Shown: positions 10,307-22,307, counted from the first letter of the stretch. The stretch: DNA of 64,000 bases from Pomphorhynchus laevis (GCA_012934845.2 WNNJ02000052.1:1-64000), one strand, 5' to 3'. Notes: generated by a model from the sequence alone, not told the origin. Program-made: numbers and translations.

Positions 10307-11338
10307 AGATTCGTCTCTCCTTTGCTTATTCTACCCTGTAGCTCCTCGCGAGCCTTCCTCAATTTCAAACGCTCATCAAAATTAATGTCTCTCAGTATTC
10401 TTATAGTAGAATCTTTTAAGAGGTAACCACGATGAAGCAACATCTTAGCGTGGTCAGCAGAACTCAAGACGACCTTCAATAAGCGAGGTTTCTCTGTTGT
10501 ACGCTTCACAAGTCGAATCAAACTCCGAACTTGCAGCTTCATAGCTACATTCTTATCATCTTCCTTAAGAAGTATGGTAAATACTGCACGCACACGAGAA
10601 ACGTCTTCATCAACTCTTACATGGGAATTGATCATACACGACTCTTCAATTCCACTCAAAATAACATTCATACTTCTGTCGTAATTCCGAATCCTTACTT
10701 TTCTAATATTGGCTGCTCTGCCTGAGGAATTGCCTCGTCATCAATAATTGCATCGCATGAAGTTACAGTCTTTCTCAGTTCATAATTTAAATCCCCACTA
10801 TTTGAAGATTCAGTTCGTCTATGTTTGAAAATCTCAGCCTCTATTCTTTTGTCGGTTAAAAAATTGTCTGGAGTTTCGTTGGATTCACGTGAACTCTCAT
10901 GTACCTGTACTGAACTTGCCGTGGCGATATTCTGTATTAACCTCTCTTCAAATACCGAATCGGTATGTCGCAATATAGTAACGTTGTTCCTTGAACAAGA
11001 TGTATTCTGTGACGATAAATAAGTCATCGGTAGATTACCAGACACTCATCATCAGCATCATCGGTAGTGAGCGCATCCAATTTACGACCAGTCACCGCTT
11101 CTGAATTTCCAGAGGTCACTGCGGTCTTTGTGTCATTGTTCGTTGATGTGAGTTTCGACGACGAAGAACACTTACTGAACATCTCAGCACAACAGAAACC
11201 GCAGAAGAATTTTTTATCAGTGAATGTATCTTTTTTACTAGATAAAACACTAACCGTCGTCCATACATCACAATATTCGTAAACGCACTCTATCTGGAGA
11301 CTAAAATGCCCTGATTTCTTTGTTGATTTTTTTACCAT
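10237..11338 (-). pseudogene. LINE ORF1 (CR1-like family 1), frameshifted
   Basis: Three overlapping minus-strand reading frames (11338-11024, 11045-10695, 10671-10237) together cover an ORF1, so at least two frameshifts are present. The N-terminal part has a cysteine cluster (CVYEYCDVWTTVSV, then FFCGFCCAEMF), a zinc-finger-like module also seen at 38170. The C-terminal part has VRSLIRLVKR, PRLLKVVLSS and GETNLCIRNF and matches ORF1 at 38850-39180. ORF1 of this group is expected to bind the element RNA. The last frame overlaps the ORF2 start by about 70 bases. Confidence 0.75.
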
Positions 11339-11345
11339 TTCCTCG

Positions 11346-11640
11346 TTGATTGTTCAATATTGTAATTATTGTATGACCTCTCTTTGCTCTCTCTCTTTGT
11401 AAGTAGTTGGTAATCCAATGTAGTTAATTAAACCAATTTAGTTAGTCTTGTATGAGCTGGACTTGTAAATAGTTGGTAAGTAGTTGTAAGTAGTTGTAAG
11501 TAGTTGGTAATCCAATGTAGTTAATTAATCCAATTTTTGTAAAATTATAAAATGATGTTAACACAAAAATATAAACGAATGCGATGATTATTTATTTGAA
11601 TTGAAGTCTTTCTTCGTCCATGGTCATCTTTGTCCAATAA
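11346..11640. repeat. spacer with duplicated AGTTGGTAATCCAATGTAG block
   Basis: The block AAGTAGTTGGTAATCCAATG occurs at about 11400 and again at about 11500. The second is preceded by a triplicated AAGTAGTTGT unit. It lies upstream of ORF1 and may be the 5' end of the family 1 element. Nothing else is recognised. Confidence 0.5.
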
Positions 11641-12233
11641 ATATTTGCGTCCTATACAGATCGTCCTCGATGAATACATTTAGATCTTTTGAAAAATCAG
11701 TTGAGATCATTCTATTTATCAAACTATTTATTGCTTGTTGGAGATTTCAATCTTAAGGTTAGCTAGTTTAATAACATCCAGTATTACTATAATGTCAAAA
11801 AATTGTGAGCTTGCTGAATTCTTACTACCAGAATCCTCCTGATCCAGCATATTAACCAACATGTATATTTTCTCAACCTGAAAAATTATTAGATCTTATT
11901 TTTACTAAGTGCGTTGAAGTGTAATCAGCGTTAATTTTGACTATCCTTTAGTATCTAAAACCATTATGTGATGTTAGTACAGACTGCTCGCACTTTATAG
12001 AGGAGATCTAAGTACAGTGGAGTTGGAAAACGTAATTGGAGTAGAGTAAAAGTGAACGATCTCCAACTCTATACTCATCAACTGAACTTCGGATCTGGCG
12101 ATCTTTGAGTTTATGATTATTTGCAGTTGCTGATCAGCAAACTCATTTCTATATCTGATACGTTGGATCCAATAGAAAGTAGAGCTTATCGATCGACATC
12201 GCCATTGTGGTTGAACAATGAGCTTAAGATTAT

Positions 12234-12298
12234 AATAATAACAATAATTTATTTAAAGTAGCAAATGCTTACCAGCTGCACGCTTACAAGTCCACTAA
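12234..12298 (-). mobile_element. CR1-like family 2, short 3' end insertion
   Basis: This 65-bp piece matches the 3' end of the family 2 copy at 16245-16310 (shared GCTGCACxCTTACAAGTCCACTAA, with TAATAA repeats at the tail). It is a severely 5'-truncated insertion on the minus strand, inside the linker of the plus-strand LINE fragment. Confidence 0.75.
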
Positions 12299-12350
12299 TG
12301 ATCAAGGATATCCCTATGATCAAGGATATCCTTATGATCAAGGATATAAA
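12297..12350. repeat. three tandem copies of a 15-18 bp unit (ATGATCAAGGATAT)
   Basis: The unit TATGATCAAGGATATCC is repeated three times with small differences, right beside the nested 3' end insertion. Likely slippage at the insertion junction. Confidence 0.85.
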
Positions 12351-12640
12351 TCGATTATGGCGTGTATCCCATCGCAACACTGCCGCGCTTCACAAGTATA
12401 AAATTCTTCGCAATCTCTGCAACCAACTTAAGCGCTCAAAAAGAAGATCATTTGAATAGGAAATTGCTTCTGACATTATTAGGTCACCTAAAAGTTTTTG
12501 GGCATATGTTAGGCATGGTTTTACCTTATCTTCATCATTTATTTTTTTATTCGAAATTCGATTATGTAGTTGACCATTTTTTTCACATAAGATACTTTAT
12601 TACCAACATACAAAGAATTGGTTATCCTCAAATAGGCCCT

Positions 12641-12857
12641 TAAATTGTAAATTATATTTAAAATGTAATGTTCACGTTGGAATTGAGACGACTGTATGCA
12701 TCAAGTGACCTGAGGAATTAGGGTTATCAGTAACCCCATTAAGCAACGGACTGTTTAACGTCGATCTTGCAGCCCTTACGCACATTGACACAGCTTTTGC
12801 CAATTTTATTCCAATCATTGAGCGCATTGAGCTGACAATGTCGTTGTATAGTGAACG
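12641..12857. other. probable 3' untranslated part of the RLE element
   Basis: No ORF. It follows the stop of the minus-strand element at 12858 and is less AT-rich than its surroundings, so it may belong to that element. No tail signature was found. Confidence 0.3.
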
Positions 12858-15795
12858 TCATCTGTCGGCTTTTAGCTTAGAGATACGTTTTAGTAATGAC
12901 TGTGCGCCCTGACCAAGTCCCCAATTTGACGCAAGAACCACAGGGAAGAAACCTGCTTTTTCAAATCGCGCTACGCGTTCACCGTATTTGGCGACCTTCC
13001 TCGATTCGTGGTAGCGGAACGGGCTCTCCACAGAGCTGACGGAGTAGGACGGAGCCAAATGGCTGAAAATGTAAATGTCAAGTATTGACCGCTCTGTCTT
13101 ATCTCCGTATAAGCCGTAACATTCAATATCAGCTCTTGCATTCTGGTCTCTAGTCGTTGTTTTGTTTTCGAAAACGGTCTCGGGTGGGATCGGCTGAAGT
13201 GATGGTTCAATTACTACCGCACAACAGGTAGATAGCTAACTTCTTTCGCAAAAAAATCACGAATGATATTGTATCTTATCGTTGGCAGTCCACCAGCTTG
13301 ACAAGCTAGTGCATGACATGTGCCGAATCGTTGGCCACATAGACAGAAAGCTTGTGCATTGGGAGGGTGCCAACAATATCTGAATGCGAGTGCGTCCTAG
13401 AATTGATTTTTACTCAAGTGATTTTTTAGATATTCTGACGGTCACGCAGATAACCAGGTGGATGATCCCTTTACCGATGCAAACGTTAAACACCTGTTAC
13501 TGCGCTTATCGCTGCAACACGTTATTTCATTTTTCACGCTTTCATCGGATTTTGTTCTTGCTAGCTTAATTTCGCGTGAAATTCGCGTCTGTCTGAGTAA
13601 AAGTTCATCGCCCACAAGACCATCCAATAGAGGTCGAGACAGTGAGTGGGACCATCCGTATTTCGCCTTTGCCCTTCTGGACGGTGATCGAATGCCAATA
13701 CCTCCCATTCCTACTGACAAATATAACATTGCCTTAACATGGCAATCTAGGAAAACACCAGTTAACGCTGGAATTAACTTTGAATTCAAAAATTGAGATA
13801 GGCGATCGTAATTTCCCCCGATTGAACTGCACTTGCGTTAAACGAAAGACCACTTGAATTTAATAGCTTGTGTCAAAGCAACACAAGCCATGGGGGGATC
13901 TTAATTGGCTACTTTGATTAGATTGCTGAGCATATTGAGCCACTTGTCAACCTTCGAATTGAAGAAGGAGTCAATGTAGGCTTTATCATCAATCGCCGAA
14001 CCAAGAATTTCAGTACCACCTGTTGCAACCTGGATGTTTGATTCAGCAAATATTGCAATAGCGTTGGATTTTTTGTGGGCTTGTACTAGTAGTTTGCATT
14101 TCTGGACATTGGGATGAAATCCATAGTCCGGTCCAATTTTGCGGACGGTGTCCCAGACTAACTTGAGGCCTTGTGAAGAGCCGACAAGGTTAGCGTCATC
14201 GGCAAACCATCGATGAGTGACATTCGAAAAAATCCCTTTCAATCTTCGTATAAGTAGAATTGAGGATACAGCATAGGCGATCATGGATTGGGGGTCACCC
14301 TGCGTGAAGCCCTCCTTTGATAGTAGAACTTCTTGATCAATTGATAATGTCGCTGGATCGTTGTAGATGTTATTTGGTACAGTTGATAGTGAAGGGCACA
14401 CAAACTTCGCGTTTGTTAAGGTTAAATCACGATTTGCACAATTGAAAGCGTTTATGGCGTCCAGTAGAAGAATTGCCAAATTAGCATTTTCGCTGAAAAG
14501 AAGACCCACCGAATGAATAGCGGCTTCGGCTCCACACCGTTGACCGGCGCACAATTGATCACATTATGCGAAGTTTGAAGGTCGGTACTGATTCTTCGAG
14601 CCAGAACCCTATCGATTATTCACATTGGAACTTCTGCTACACTGATAGGTCTAATTCCAGGGTTATTCTTTATCGCAATCAATCGACAAGCAACGAACGT
14701 TTCCAAAGATTTTGACGATAGAGCAGTTGTAGCTATCAAAATATCGAACTCGACCAGACTAGTCGCCAAACGAATCGATGACTGACCAAACGCTGACAAC
14801 ATTGATCGCCACATGGAGGCATTAGCACCAGAAGGGCCGGAAGAACCATGAGTTTTACGAGCAGCTTTCAATATATCCTCAAAGTTGATATCCTCAAATA
14901 AAACCGGATGATGTTCAACGACTTTTGGTATTCAGTGTTTAAGAATTGCTTACGAATTCGCTGGGATTGCATCTGGGTGAAGGCCGCAAAGTTTCTGCTT
15001 GACTGACTCTACACCAATCAAGTCATCAAATTTGAAGGTAACGGCTTGATGTTCAGGATGTTCTAATAGGCGTAGGGCTGCACTCATAGAACCACGACCA
15101 ATCATCTTAGAAAATGATGCTATCCAATTTTCTTTATTGCAGATGCGTCGTACAAGAGCGCTGTCTTTTCTATGTTGCAAAGATTTAGCTTCGTCGAGGA
15201 GTTCGTGCAACTTGCCATGCTCCCATAGTCGTAGCCGACGCTGAATGTGCTTCCGACTCAACGTCACATCACCCTTTTTACAACGTTGTAATACCAGCTG
15301 ACAGAGTATTGTTGCTGTTTTCAGTTTTGATTCCATGGTGGTTGGGTCAACGACGCAATCGCGATATAACGACGAGAGAAGGTCAACGAAGTCAAAACTG
15401 GCCTTGTATCTAGGAAGTTTAAAGAGATTTGGCTGCCATAGAATGACCTCACTGTAAATTTCATCAAGGCTTGACCTAGCGGAATTATTGCGTCTTGGTA
15501 TTGAAATAGCATAGGAATTAAGCTCCGCATGTATACTCGCTTGCTCAGTGGTCGCATCCTGCTCCACGCTTGAAAAATTTACTCTTGGTTCGCTGAAGAT
15601 ACCTCGTGATTCATGTGGAATCGATACTTCGGTATTGAGAGGATTCCTGTTTTGACAATAAGGTGCGCAGCATTCCGTGCAAGCACGACCTAAGCGTGCG
15701 CAACGACAGCCCTTACAAAGCGCTGACTGTCCATTACATAAGCAACAGTATGGAATCGATGATGGAACACCCTTTGGCATTACTTGACGTGCCAC
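12858..15795 (-). pseudogene. non-LTR element with restriction-like endonuclease, decayed (family 6)
   Basis: One long reading direction in order. (1) Cys-rich N-terminus, residues about 17-50 (CLCNG, CKGCRCARLGRACTEC, YCQNR), in an open 281-codon stretch 15795-14950. (2) RT start (14871-14620) with HGSSGPSGANA and GIRPISVAEV. (3) RT core (14554-13901) with CAGQRCGAEAAIHSV, LLLDAINAFN, EGFTQGDPQSM and HRWFADDANL. (4) 13789-13442 with KLIPAL and GGIGIRSPS. (5) Near 13330 CLCGQRFGTCHALAC, a CCHC-type knuckle, then RYNIIRD. (6) 13200-12858 with ARADI and ERSILDIYIF, matching the catalytic Asp pattern of restriction-like endonucleases, and a C-terminal end. Two in-frame stops (about 14950 and 14938) and several frameshifts break it. 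The RT plus knuckle plus nuclease order is that of R2-superclade elements; the precise clade is not assigned. Confidence 0.75.
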
Positions 15796-16244
15796 CTTGC
15801 AAAGCTAGGTGGATACTGATGTATCGTCGACTTGTGTTCTAAATATATTTTTATATCTTTATATTTTAGATTTTATCTTATATTTTAGTTGACAATAATT
15901 AAAGGAAATCATTTATTCACCAAAAGTACATTTGAAGGGTTACCCTTCAAAGGGGCCCGCTGTATGATTGTAAATCAGATTATCAATATACAAGTACGGC
16001 GTTATTGTTCGTCTGTATTTGATGCTCTTTAGAATATTGTATGCACACATAATTAGCATTTGCTATTACACAGCCTAAAATGCATCGTAACCGATTGATA
16101 GTTATTGGATAAAGCTTCTTCGTGTTTTCGATTTTGATGTGCGCAACATGTGTTAGTATTTTTGGTGCAACACTGTCAATACCTCAGAAGTTGACATTAC
16201 AATGGGTAAGAAATTTCCGTGTTCTGTATATCTGACTCGTTATA
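15796..16244. other. stretch without recognised genes
   Basis: Begins with what may be the 5' leader of the RLE element, then AT-rich sequence. No ORF, repeat or RNA gene supported. Confidence 0.4.
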
Positions 16245-17717
16245 ATAATACAAATTTATTTATCGTGGCAAATGCGTACAAGCTGCACACTTACAAGTCC
16301 ACTAACAAAAAATGAAAAAGTCAAGCAGATAAATTGTTTAAATGGTATCAGATTTAGCGTTTGAAGCACGGCAGGGAAGTTGATTGGCGTATATAAATGG
16401 GCGGATGATTCCATGATATAGGAGCAGCCACCGGGAAGGAGCGGAGTCCAAAGGAGGTAGAGTAGTTTGGGACATGTAAAAGAAGGGAATTACAGGAACG
16501 CAAGGAACAGTAAACAGGACGAGAATTATCAAGAAAAGGAAGGTTGAGAAATGAAGGGTTATGAAAAGTTACAAGGCGAAAGCAACGATAAGAAGACGAA
16601 TTTGAACACGACAATAAATTGTAAGCAAATCGATAGAAACGTATGATCAAAACGACAAAGACGGAAGAGAATTCGGACGGCTGCGTTGACGATGCGTTGT
16701 AGGGGAAGAAGAGTGGATTTAAATGAGTTGGAAAATAGACTTAGACAATAGTCGAGTCTAGAAAAAAGGAGAGAAGATATGAGAGCCATACAAGAAGGGA
16801 AATCGATCAATTTACGAACTTGACGGAGGTTGCGGAGTATCGAGGTAGATGAGCGTACTTTATCTCTAACGAAAGGTTTAAGTGAAAGTCGGTTGTCGAA
16901 ATGGAAGCCTAGGAAAACGAGATTATCAACGATTGGAAGAATTGTAGAATTTAATGATACGGAGGGAGGTTCGAAGCCGAGGCGTCGAGGTAGGATCCAC
17001 ATAATTTTGGATTTATCAGGATTCAGAGAAAGGCGAAGGGAAGAAATATGATTGGAAATTGAGACAAGACAGTCGGAAGCAGAAACACTAAGATCTGAAT
17101 ACGATAAACAGGTGCATGAGCATATATGATAATGTCATCAGCATATTGCATAACATGGAAGTTAAATTTATGAGAAATCGAAGACAAGTCAACGATAAGA
17201 AGAGAGAAAAGCATAGAGTCTAATACGGAGCCTTGTGGATCACCGGACGAGATGGACGAAGGATGGGAGAGAGAAGAGTTAGAATAGACGAGAAATGTAC
17301 GGTTTGATATATATAAAGAAAACTATGATACAGTGGGTAAAGAGAAGCCATAATCATGACGAAGGCGATGGAGAAGAATCGAGTGATCGACGATGCCAAA
17401 AGCAGACGATAGATCAAGATAAACTATGACACTACATAATTTATGATCGCGCAATATGAGTAAGTCGTTATAAACTTTAAGACATGCAATTTCGGTAGAG
17501 TAATTAAGGCGAAAAGCGGCTTGGAAGAGAGGAAATAAGTTGGAGGAAAAGAGATATGTATTAACTTGCTTGAGAACGAGACGCTCAAGTAGTTTAGAGA
17601 GAGTTGGGAGAACTTTTTGATGAGAGGACGAACAGTGGCGCATTTCCAGATGGAAGGAAATGTACGGCTACGGATGGACGAGTTTAACAATGTGGTTAGG
17701 AAGGGTGAGATGAAGAG
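16245..17717 (-). mobile_element. CR1-like LINE family 2, 5'-truncated
   Basis: Minus strand, RT and C-terminal region only. RT text in order: LPTLSKLLERLVLKQVN, FQAAFRLNYSTEIACLKVYN, SVIVYLDLSSAF, then FHVMQYADDIIIYAHA (17160), PRRLGFEPPSV, LVFLGFHFDNRLSLKP and FSRLDYCLSLFS. The element ends with TAATAA repeats at about 16245. Several frameshifts. The motif A second aspartate reads Gly (SSAFG), so this copy is dead. It abuts a plus-strand family 1 copy at 17718. Confidence 0.8.
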
Positions 17718-19165
17718 GATATTGTCGAAAATTTTGCTAATATTGTTGTAGTACCGCCATTCTTACAATCAAATTTTAATCAGATACAGTATCCATTAAA
17801 CTTTCAATCTGACTTATCAATATGTCCCATTGATATTTTTGAAGTTCTTTCTGAACTCCATAAGTTAAATATTTCTAGCTCTGCATGACCAGATTGTATG
17901 TCTTTTTTGCGTGCTCTGTCGCATATTACTATAGAATTCTTGATTATTCTCAACACGGTTTCCGACCTGGTCGCTTATGCCTAACTAATTAAGTAAAGAC
18001 TCGTGAATATTTGGTAGCTGCTGTTAGTTCAGGTTTACGGTTGATATAATATTTATGGCCTTTTTCAAGACCTTTGACAGAGTTCTGTACGCTCATATCT
18101 GTTATTAAGTCATTACGTTGTTCATGGTGCAATTTGCAACTGAATTAATATTTATCTTAAAGAACGATCTTTCGTTGTGCTATTAGATAAAGTTTTGTCA
18201 ACTTATCGATGTGTTCATTCGATGTAATTCGGGGCACAATTTTAGGACAACCTCTCTTTATCTTTTTGAATGACCTGCTCTTAAGGTCAAAGTGCCCTCA
18301 TCTAGCATTTAATGATGATGTTAAAATACGGGCTTCTACAGAATACCAATTGGATTGCAAATTTTTGCAACATGACCATAACTGTATTGATACTCGGTGT
18401 AGTAGCACTGGCTTGATACTTAACTCGACAATGTGTGCTCTGATGAGATTTTGTAGAGATAAAACTCATTTTGACTTCAAAATAAATGAACACTCAATCA
18501 AATGCGTTTCAGAACATCCCGATCCTGGAGTGATAATTCATAAATACCTAAAATCAAGAGCATACAGCGATTATGCGCGGTTAAAAGCGATACGTGCCTT
18601 ATATTGTACTAAGACTAATTCTGCAAAATTGTTGGCTCCAATCTTCACCAAACGTTATTGTGTTTTAGTAAGTCCAGATCTTGTGTACTGTGTGCAGGCA
18701 ACCTTTCCAACAATCAGGGGTGAGTTGAATAGCTATGAAAGTGTACTAGGGTGTTCCCAATTGTGTTGTTCAGAGAGTCTTACTTCATGATTAAGATGCT
18801 TGAAAGTCTTGTCTGTGAAGTATCGCTATTTTTTTCTTAGTTAGACTGCACCATTTTAAATTGCGCATCCAGCTGATGCTTTTCCTAAGGATGTATTTTT
18901 ATTTCGAGGAAATTAATTGCTAGGCTATGGTAAGATGCTGTTTACAAAATGTCGGGTAAACTCCCAAACGTTTATAGACTCTATGAACGGGCAGTAGATG
19001 TCTGGAATAATTTGCTGGAATATATCTCGGCAGACACCAATTTCCTCGCTTTCAATAACAGAGTTCGACGTTGAATATAAGACCCGGCTAACTTTTTACC
19101 AATTGCCTTATGTGATCGGCTTGCAGCCTAAGGCTAAGTCTTACATGTTAATAATAATCTTATAA
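17718..19165 (+). mobile_element. CR1-like LINE family 1, decayed copy
   Basis: Plus strand. QHGFRPGRLCLTN near 17945 marks the RT middle. An open stretch at 18209-18790 reads LLLRSKCPHLAFNDDVKIRA and CSSTGLILN, aligning with LLLRIENSHLAFADDLKIW and CRSTGLHLN of the 985-codon protein. The catalytic box is FNDD instead of FADD. It ends with CAGCCTAAGGCTAAGTCTTA and AATAATAAT, the family 3' signature. Many breaks. Confidence 0.8.
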
Positions 19166-20255
19166 TTTTAAAATTAACTTTTTATAATTTTAATTTATTA
19201 TCTTTGAAGATTTGAGTCACACCACCGTTTTGTATAATCGATGAATTTTTTAAAGGCTATTAATGCCGCACGTGCAAAAGACGATGACAACGAAATGATA
19301 GCTTGTCTCTTGATGGTAAAAACTTTTATAATTTGATGCGAATTGCAAGCATATTGTTGCAATGTCAACCTATTCGTCATTTAAATATTTTTTGTATATG
19401 ACACATGAATTAAGCCTTTATTATTAGGCAAAATTTCTACTGATTTTTATGATACAAAGCCGGTATTTATTTGATGTATAGTGATTAGTGATTAAGTAAA
19501 TTTTTATCAATACGTACTCTACGAAGTGAATGTAAGAAATACGTATTATTTACGAAATACGTTCTAAATACGTTAAATTTTATTGAAATAAAATTTATTA
19601 TTTAATTTGTATAATTTTTATTACTTAAATTATATAAATTTAAAATAATCAAATTTTATGAATATTTATTTTTTATAATTATTAATTTATAAATAATAGA
19701 TTATATAAATTTATTATTTGTATTTAATGATTTTTAATATTAAATTATAACCTTAATAATTTTTTAATTCTAAAAGCTAAAATAATTCAATACGTGTCTT
19801 CTATTTAATGCCTTAAATATGCAATATGTCATAAATATTTTGCTATATATAGGTAATGTATTAATTTATAAGTAATATAATAACATAGTTATATTTATTT
19901 TAAAAGAAATTTTGATGACTATTTTTATTTTGCACGCCACTTTAATCTTATCTATACGTCAACATTTATTTTTATCATATATTTAAATAATAAATTGTAT
20001 TATATTTTAAAATAATATAAAATAGTTTTTTAATATAAAATAATCATTTAAAACATTATAGTTTTTGTGGTTTCTTATACCGCAAATACATTGTTGACAA
20101 TATTTATACGTGGTGCCGAAAATAATATTTAAATACGGACTTGATATCAAAACGGGTAATCTTGTTTGATTTTACATTAACAGGGTATTTGTGTTTAGTT
20201 GCATCGAAACTAAAAGCTATTTTAAAATGTTGAAGAGGGAGTGTGAGACCATTCC
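19166..20255. other. strongly AT-rich stretch
   Basis: Almost pure A/T between 19540 and 20080. A 60-codon minus-strand ORF at 19380-19198 (ending WCDSNLQR) is preceded by a possible AG acceptor and could be a last exon, but nothing else supports a gene. The segment runs into the 318-bp satellite. Confidence 0.4.
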
Positions 20256-20316
20256 GCGTGAATTATGCACGCAATCATCTTTAGCCAGACGCGGAAGAAC
20301 GACGATAACAGTAGCA

Positions 20317-20399
20317 AGTACCGTTCCGTCATCACAATGACTCATCAGTGCCAGATCCCTCCCACGGCTGGATACAGAGGAGGACTGGCAGACGGCTCT
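20317..20399 (-). ncRNA. hammerhead ribozyme, unit 1 (core change)
   Basis: Stems I and II and the GUC triplet are intact, but the conserved GAAA reads GGAA, which should cripple cleavage. This is the outermost unit. Confidence 0.75.
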
Positions 20400-20634
20400 A
20401 TCAAAGAATTATGTGAATGGTGCACTAGAAAATCTCTAGTGACATCATCATTGAGTGTTAAACCTCAATGTATTGCATTCAGTAGTGTGTCCATAGTATT
20501 GCATTCAGTCATGCAATATTTCATGACAGAATCATGTATGAAGTACCAGAAAAAGCACTGGTAACTTAATTCAGCGTGAATTATGTACGCAATTATTTCT
20601 AGCTAGACGCGGAAGAACGACGATAACAGTAGCA

Positions 20635-20717
20635 AGTACCGTTTCGTCATCACAATGACTCATCAGTGCCAGATCCCTCCCACTGCTGGATACAGAGGAG
20701 GACTAGCATACGGCTCT
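20635..20717 (-). ncRNA. hammerhead ribozyme, unit 2
   Basis: Intact core. Cleavage triplet GUA; stem I is UGCUAG with CUGGCA, including one U-G pair. Confidence 0.85.
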
Positions 20718-20952
20718 ATCAAAGAATTATGTGAATGGTGCACTAGAAAATCTCTAGTGACATCATCATTGAGTGCTAAATCTCAATGTATTGCATTCAG
20801 TAGTGTGTCCATAGTATTGCATTCAGTCATGCAATATTTCATGACAGAATCATGTATGAAGTACCAGAAAAAGCACTGGTAACTTAATTCAGCGTGAATT
20901 ATGTACGCAATTATTTCTAGCTAGACGCGGAAGAACGACGATAACAGTAGCA

Positions 20953-21035
20953 AGTACCGTTTCGTCATCACAATGACTCATCAGTGCCAGATCCCTCCCA
21001 CTGCTGGATACAGAGGAGGACTAGCATACGGCTCT
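20953..21035 (-). ncRNA. hammerhead ribozyme, unit 3
   Basis: Intact core with GUA triplet and the UGCUAG form of stem I. Confidence 0.85.
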
Positions 21036-21270
21036 ATCAAAGAATTATGTGAATGGTGCACTAGAAAATCTCTAGTGACATCATCATTGAGTGCTAAACC
21101 TCAATGTATTGCATTCAGTAGTGTGTCCATAGTATTGCATTCAGTCATGCAATATTTCATGACAGAATCATGTATGAAGTACCAGAAAGACCTCTGGTAA
21201 CTTAATTCAGCGTGAATTATGTACGCAATCATTTCTAGCTAGACGCGGAAGAACGACAATAACAGTAGCA

Positions 21271-21353
21271 AGTACCGTTTCGTCATCACAATGACTCATC
21301 AGTGCCAGATCCCTCCCACTGCTGGATACAGAGGAGGACTGGCAGACGGCTCT
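21271..21353 (-). ncRNA. hammerhead ribozyme, unit 4 (reference copy)
   Basis: Read 5' to 3' on the minus strand: stem III strand GAGCCG, then GUC with predicted cleavage between 21345 and 21344. Stem I is UGCCAG (21344-21339) paired with CUGGCA (21308-21303), extended by CCUCC/GGAGG. Then core CUGAUGA (21302-21296); stem II GUCAU-UGUG-AUGAC (21295-21282); core GAAA (21281-21278); and stem III partner CGGU (21277-21274), continued past an A-A mismatch by CU. Stem III is the open end, a type III topology. All invariant core residues are present. Activity is inferred. Confidence 0.9.
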
Positions 21354-21588
21354 ATCAAAGAATTATGTGAATGGTGCACTAGAAAATCTCTAGTGACATC
21401 ATCATTGAGTGCTAAACCTCAATGTATTGCATTCAGTAGTGTGTCCATAGTATTGCATTCAGTCATGCAATATTTCATGACAGAATCATGTATGAAGTAC
21501 CAGAAAGACCTCTGGTAACTTAATTCAGCGTGAATTATGTACGCAATCATTTCTAGCTAGACGCGGAAGAACGACAATAACAGTAGCA

Positions 21589-21671
21589 AGTACCGTTTCG
21601 TCATCACAATGACTCATCAGTGCCAGATCCCTCCCACTGCTGGATACAGAGGAGGACTGGCATACGGCTCT
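21589..21671 (-). ncRNA. hammerhead ribozyme, unit 5
   Basis: Intact core, GUA triplet, fully Watson-Crick stem I (UGCCAG/CUGGCA). Confidence 0.85.
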
Positions 21672-21906
21672 ATCAAAGAATTATGTGAATGGTGCAATAG
21701 AAAATCTCTAGTGACATCATCATTGAGTGCTAAACCTCAATGTTTTGCATTCAGTAGTATGTCCATAGTATTGCATTCAGTCATGCAATATTTCATGATA
21801 GAATCATGTATGAAGTACCAGAAAGACCTCTGGTAACTTAATTCAGCGTGAATTATGTACGCAATCATTTCTAGCTAGACGCGGAAGAACGACAATAACA
21901 GTAGCA

Positions 21907-21989
21907 AGTACCGTTTCGTCATCACAATGACTCATCAGTGCCAGATCCCTCCCACTGCTGGATACAGAGGAGGACTAGCATACGGCTCT
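21907..21989 (-). ncRNA. hammerhead ribozyme, unit 6
   Basis: Intact core, GUA triplet, UGCUAG stem I with one U-G pair. Confidence 0.85.
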
Positions 21990-22224
21990 ATCAAAGAATT
22001 ATGTGAATGGTGCACTAGAAAATCTCTAGTGACATCATCATTGAGTGCTAAATCTCAATGTATTGCATTCAGTAGTGTGTCCATAGTATTGCATTCAGTC
22101 ATGCAATATTTCATGACAGAATCATGTATGAAGTACCAGAAAGACCTCTGGTAACTTAATTCAGCGTGAATTATGTACGCAATCATTTCTAGCTAGACGC
22201 GGAAGAACGACGATAACAGTAGCA

Positions 22225-22307
22225 AGTACCGTTTCGTCATCACAATGACTCATCAGTGCCAGATCCCTCCCACTGCTGGATACAGAGGAGGACTAGCATA
22301 CGGCTCT
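22225..22307 (-). ncRNA. hammerhead ribozyme, unit 7
   Basis: Intact core, GUA triplet, UGCUAG stem I with one U-G pair. Confidence 0.85.

Larger units (their letters stand above)
7241..11345 (-). mobile_element. CR1-like LINE family 1, near full length
   Basis: Contains ORF1 (broken) and ORF2 (open). On the minus strand the 3' end reads AGCCTTATGGCTAAGCCTTG, a small stem-loop, followed by a short AAT repeat (7225-7240) in place of a poly(A) tail. The same ending closes the plus-strand copy at 19110-19165. The 5' limit is placed just before the ORF1 start; sequence up to 11560 may be its 5' untranslated part. Confidence 0.85.
11641..12640 (+). mobile_element. CR1-like LINE fragment (endonuclease and linker)
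   Basis: Plus-strand remains of an endonuclease (LLVGDFNL around 11730; LDLIFTKCVEV-like text near 11900) and of the linker (PLWLNNELK at 12210; LWRVSHRNTAALHKYKILRN and KSFWAYVR from 12355 on). The linker is split by a small insertion at 12236-12350. No RT remains. Several frame changes. Confidence 0.65.

Noticed and set aside
13458-13796. 112-codon plus-strand ORF
   Set aside because: It is antisense to the RLE element, whose minus-strand reading has clear motifs.
20317-20660. Type I reading of the satellite hammerhead with a closed stem III (AACGGUA/UACUGUU)
   Set aside because: That hairpin can form, but the sequence after its GUU triplet does not pair with the strand before CUGAUGA, so no stem I results. 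The type III reading satisfies all three stems.
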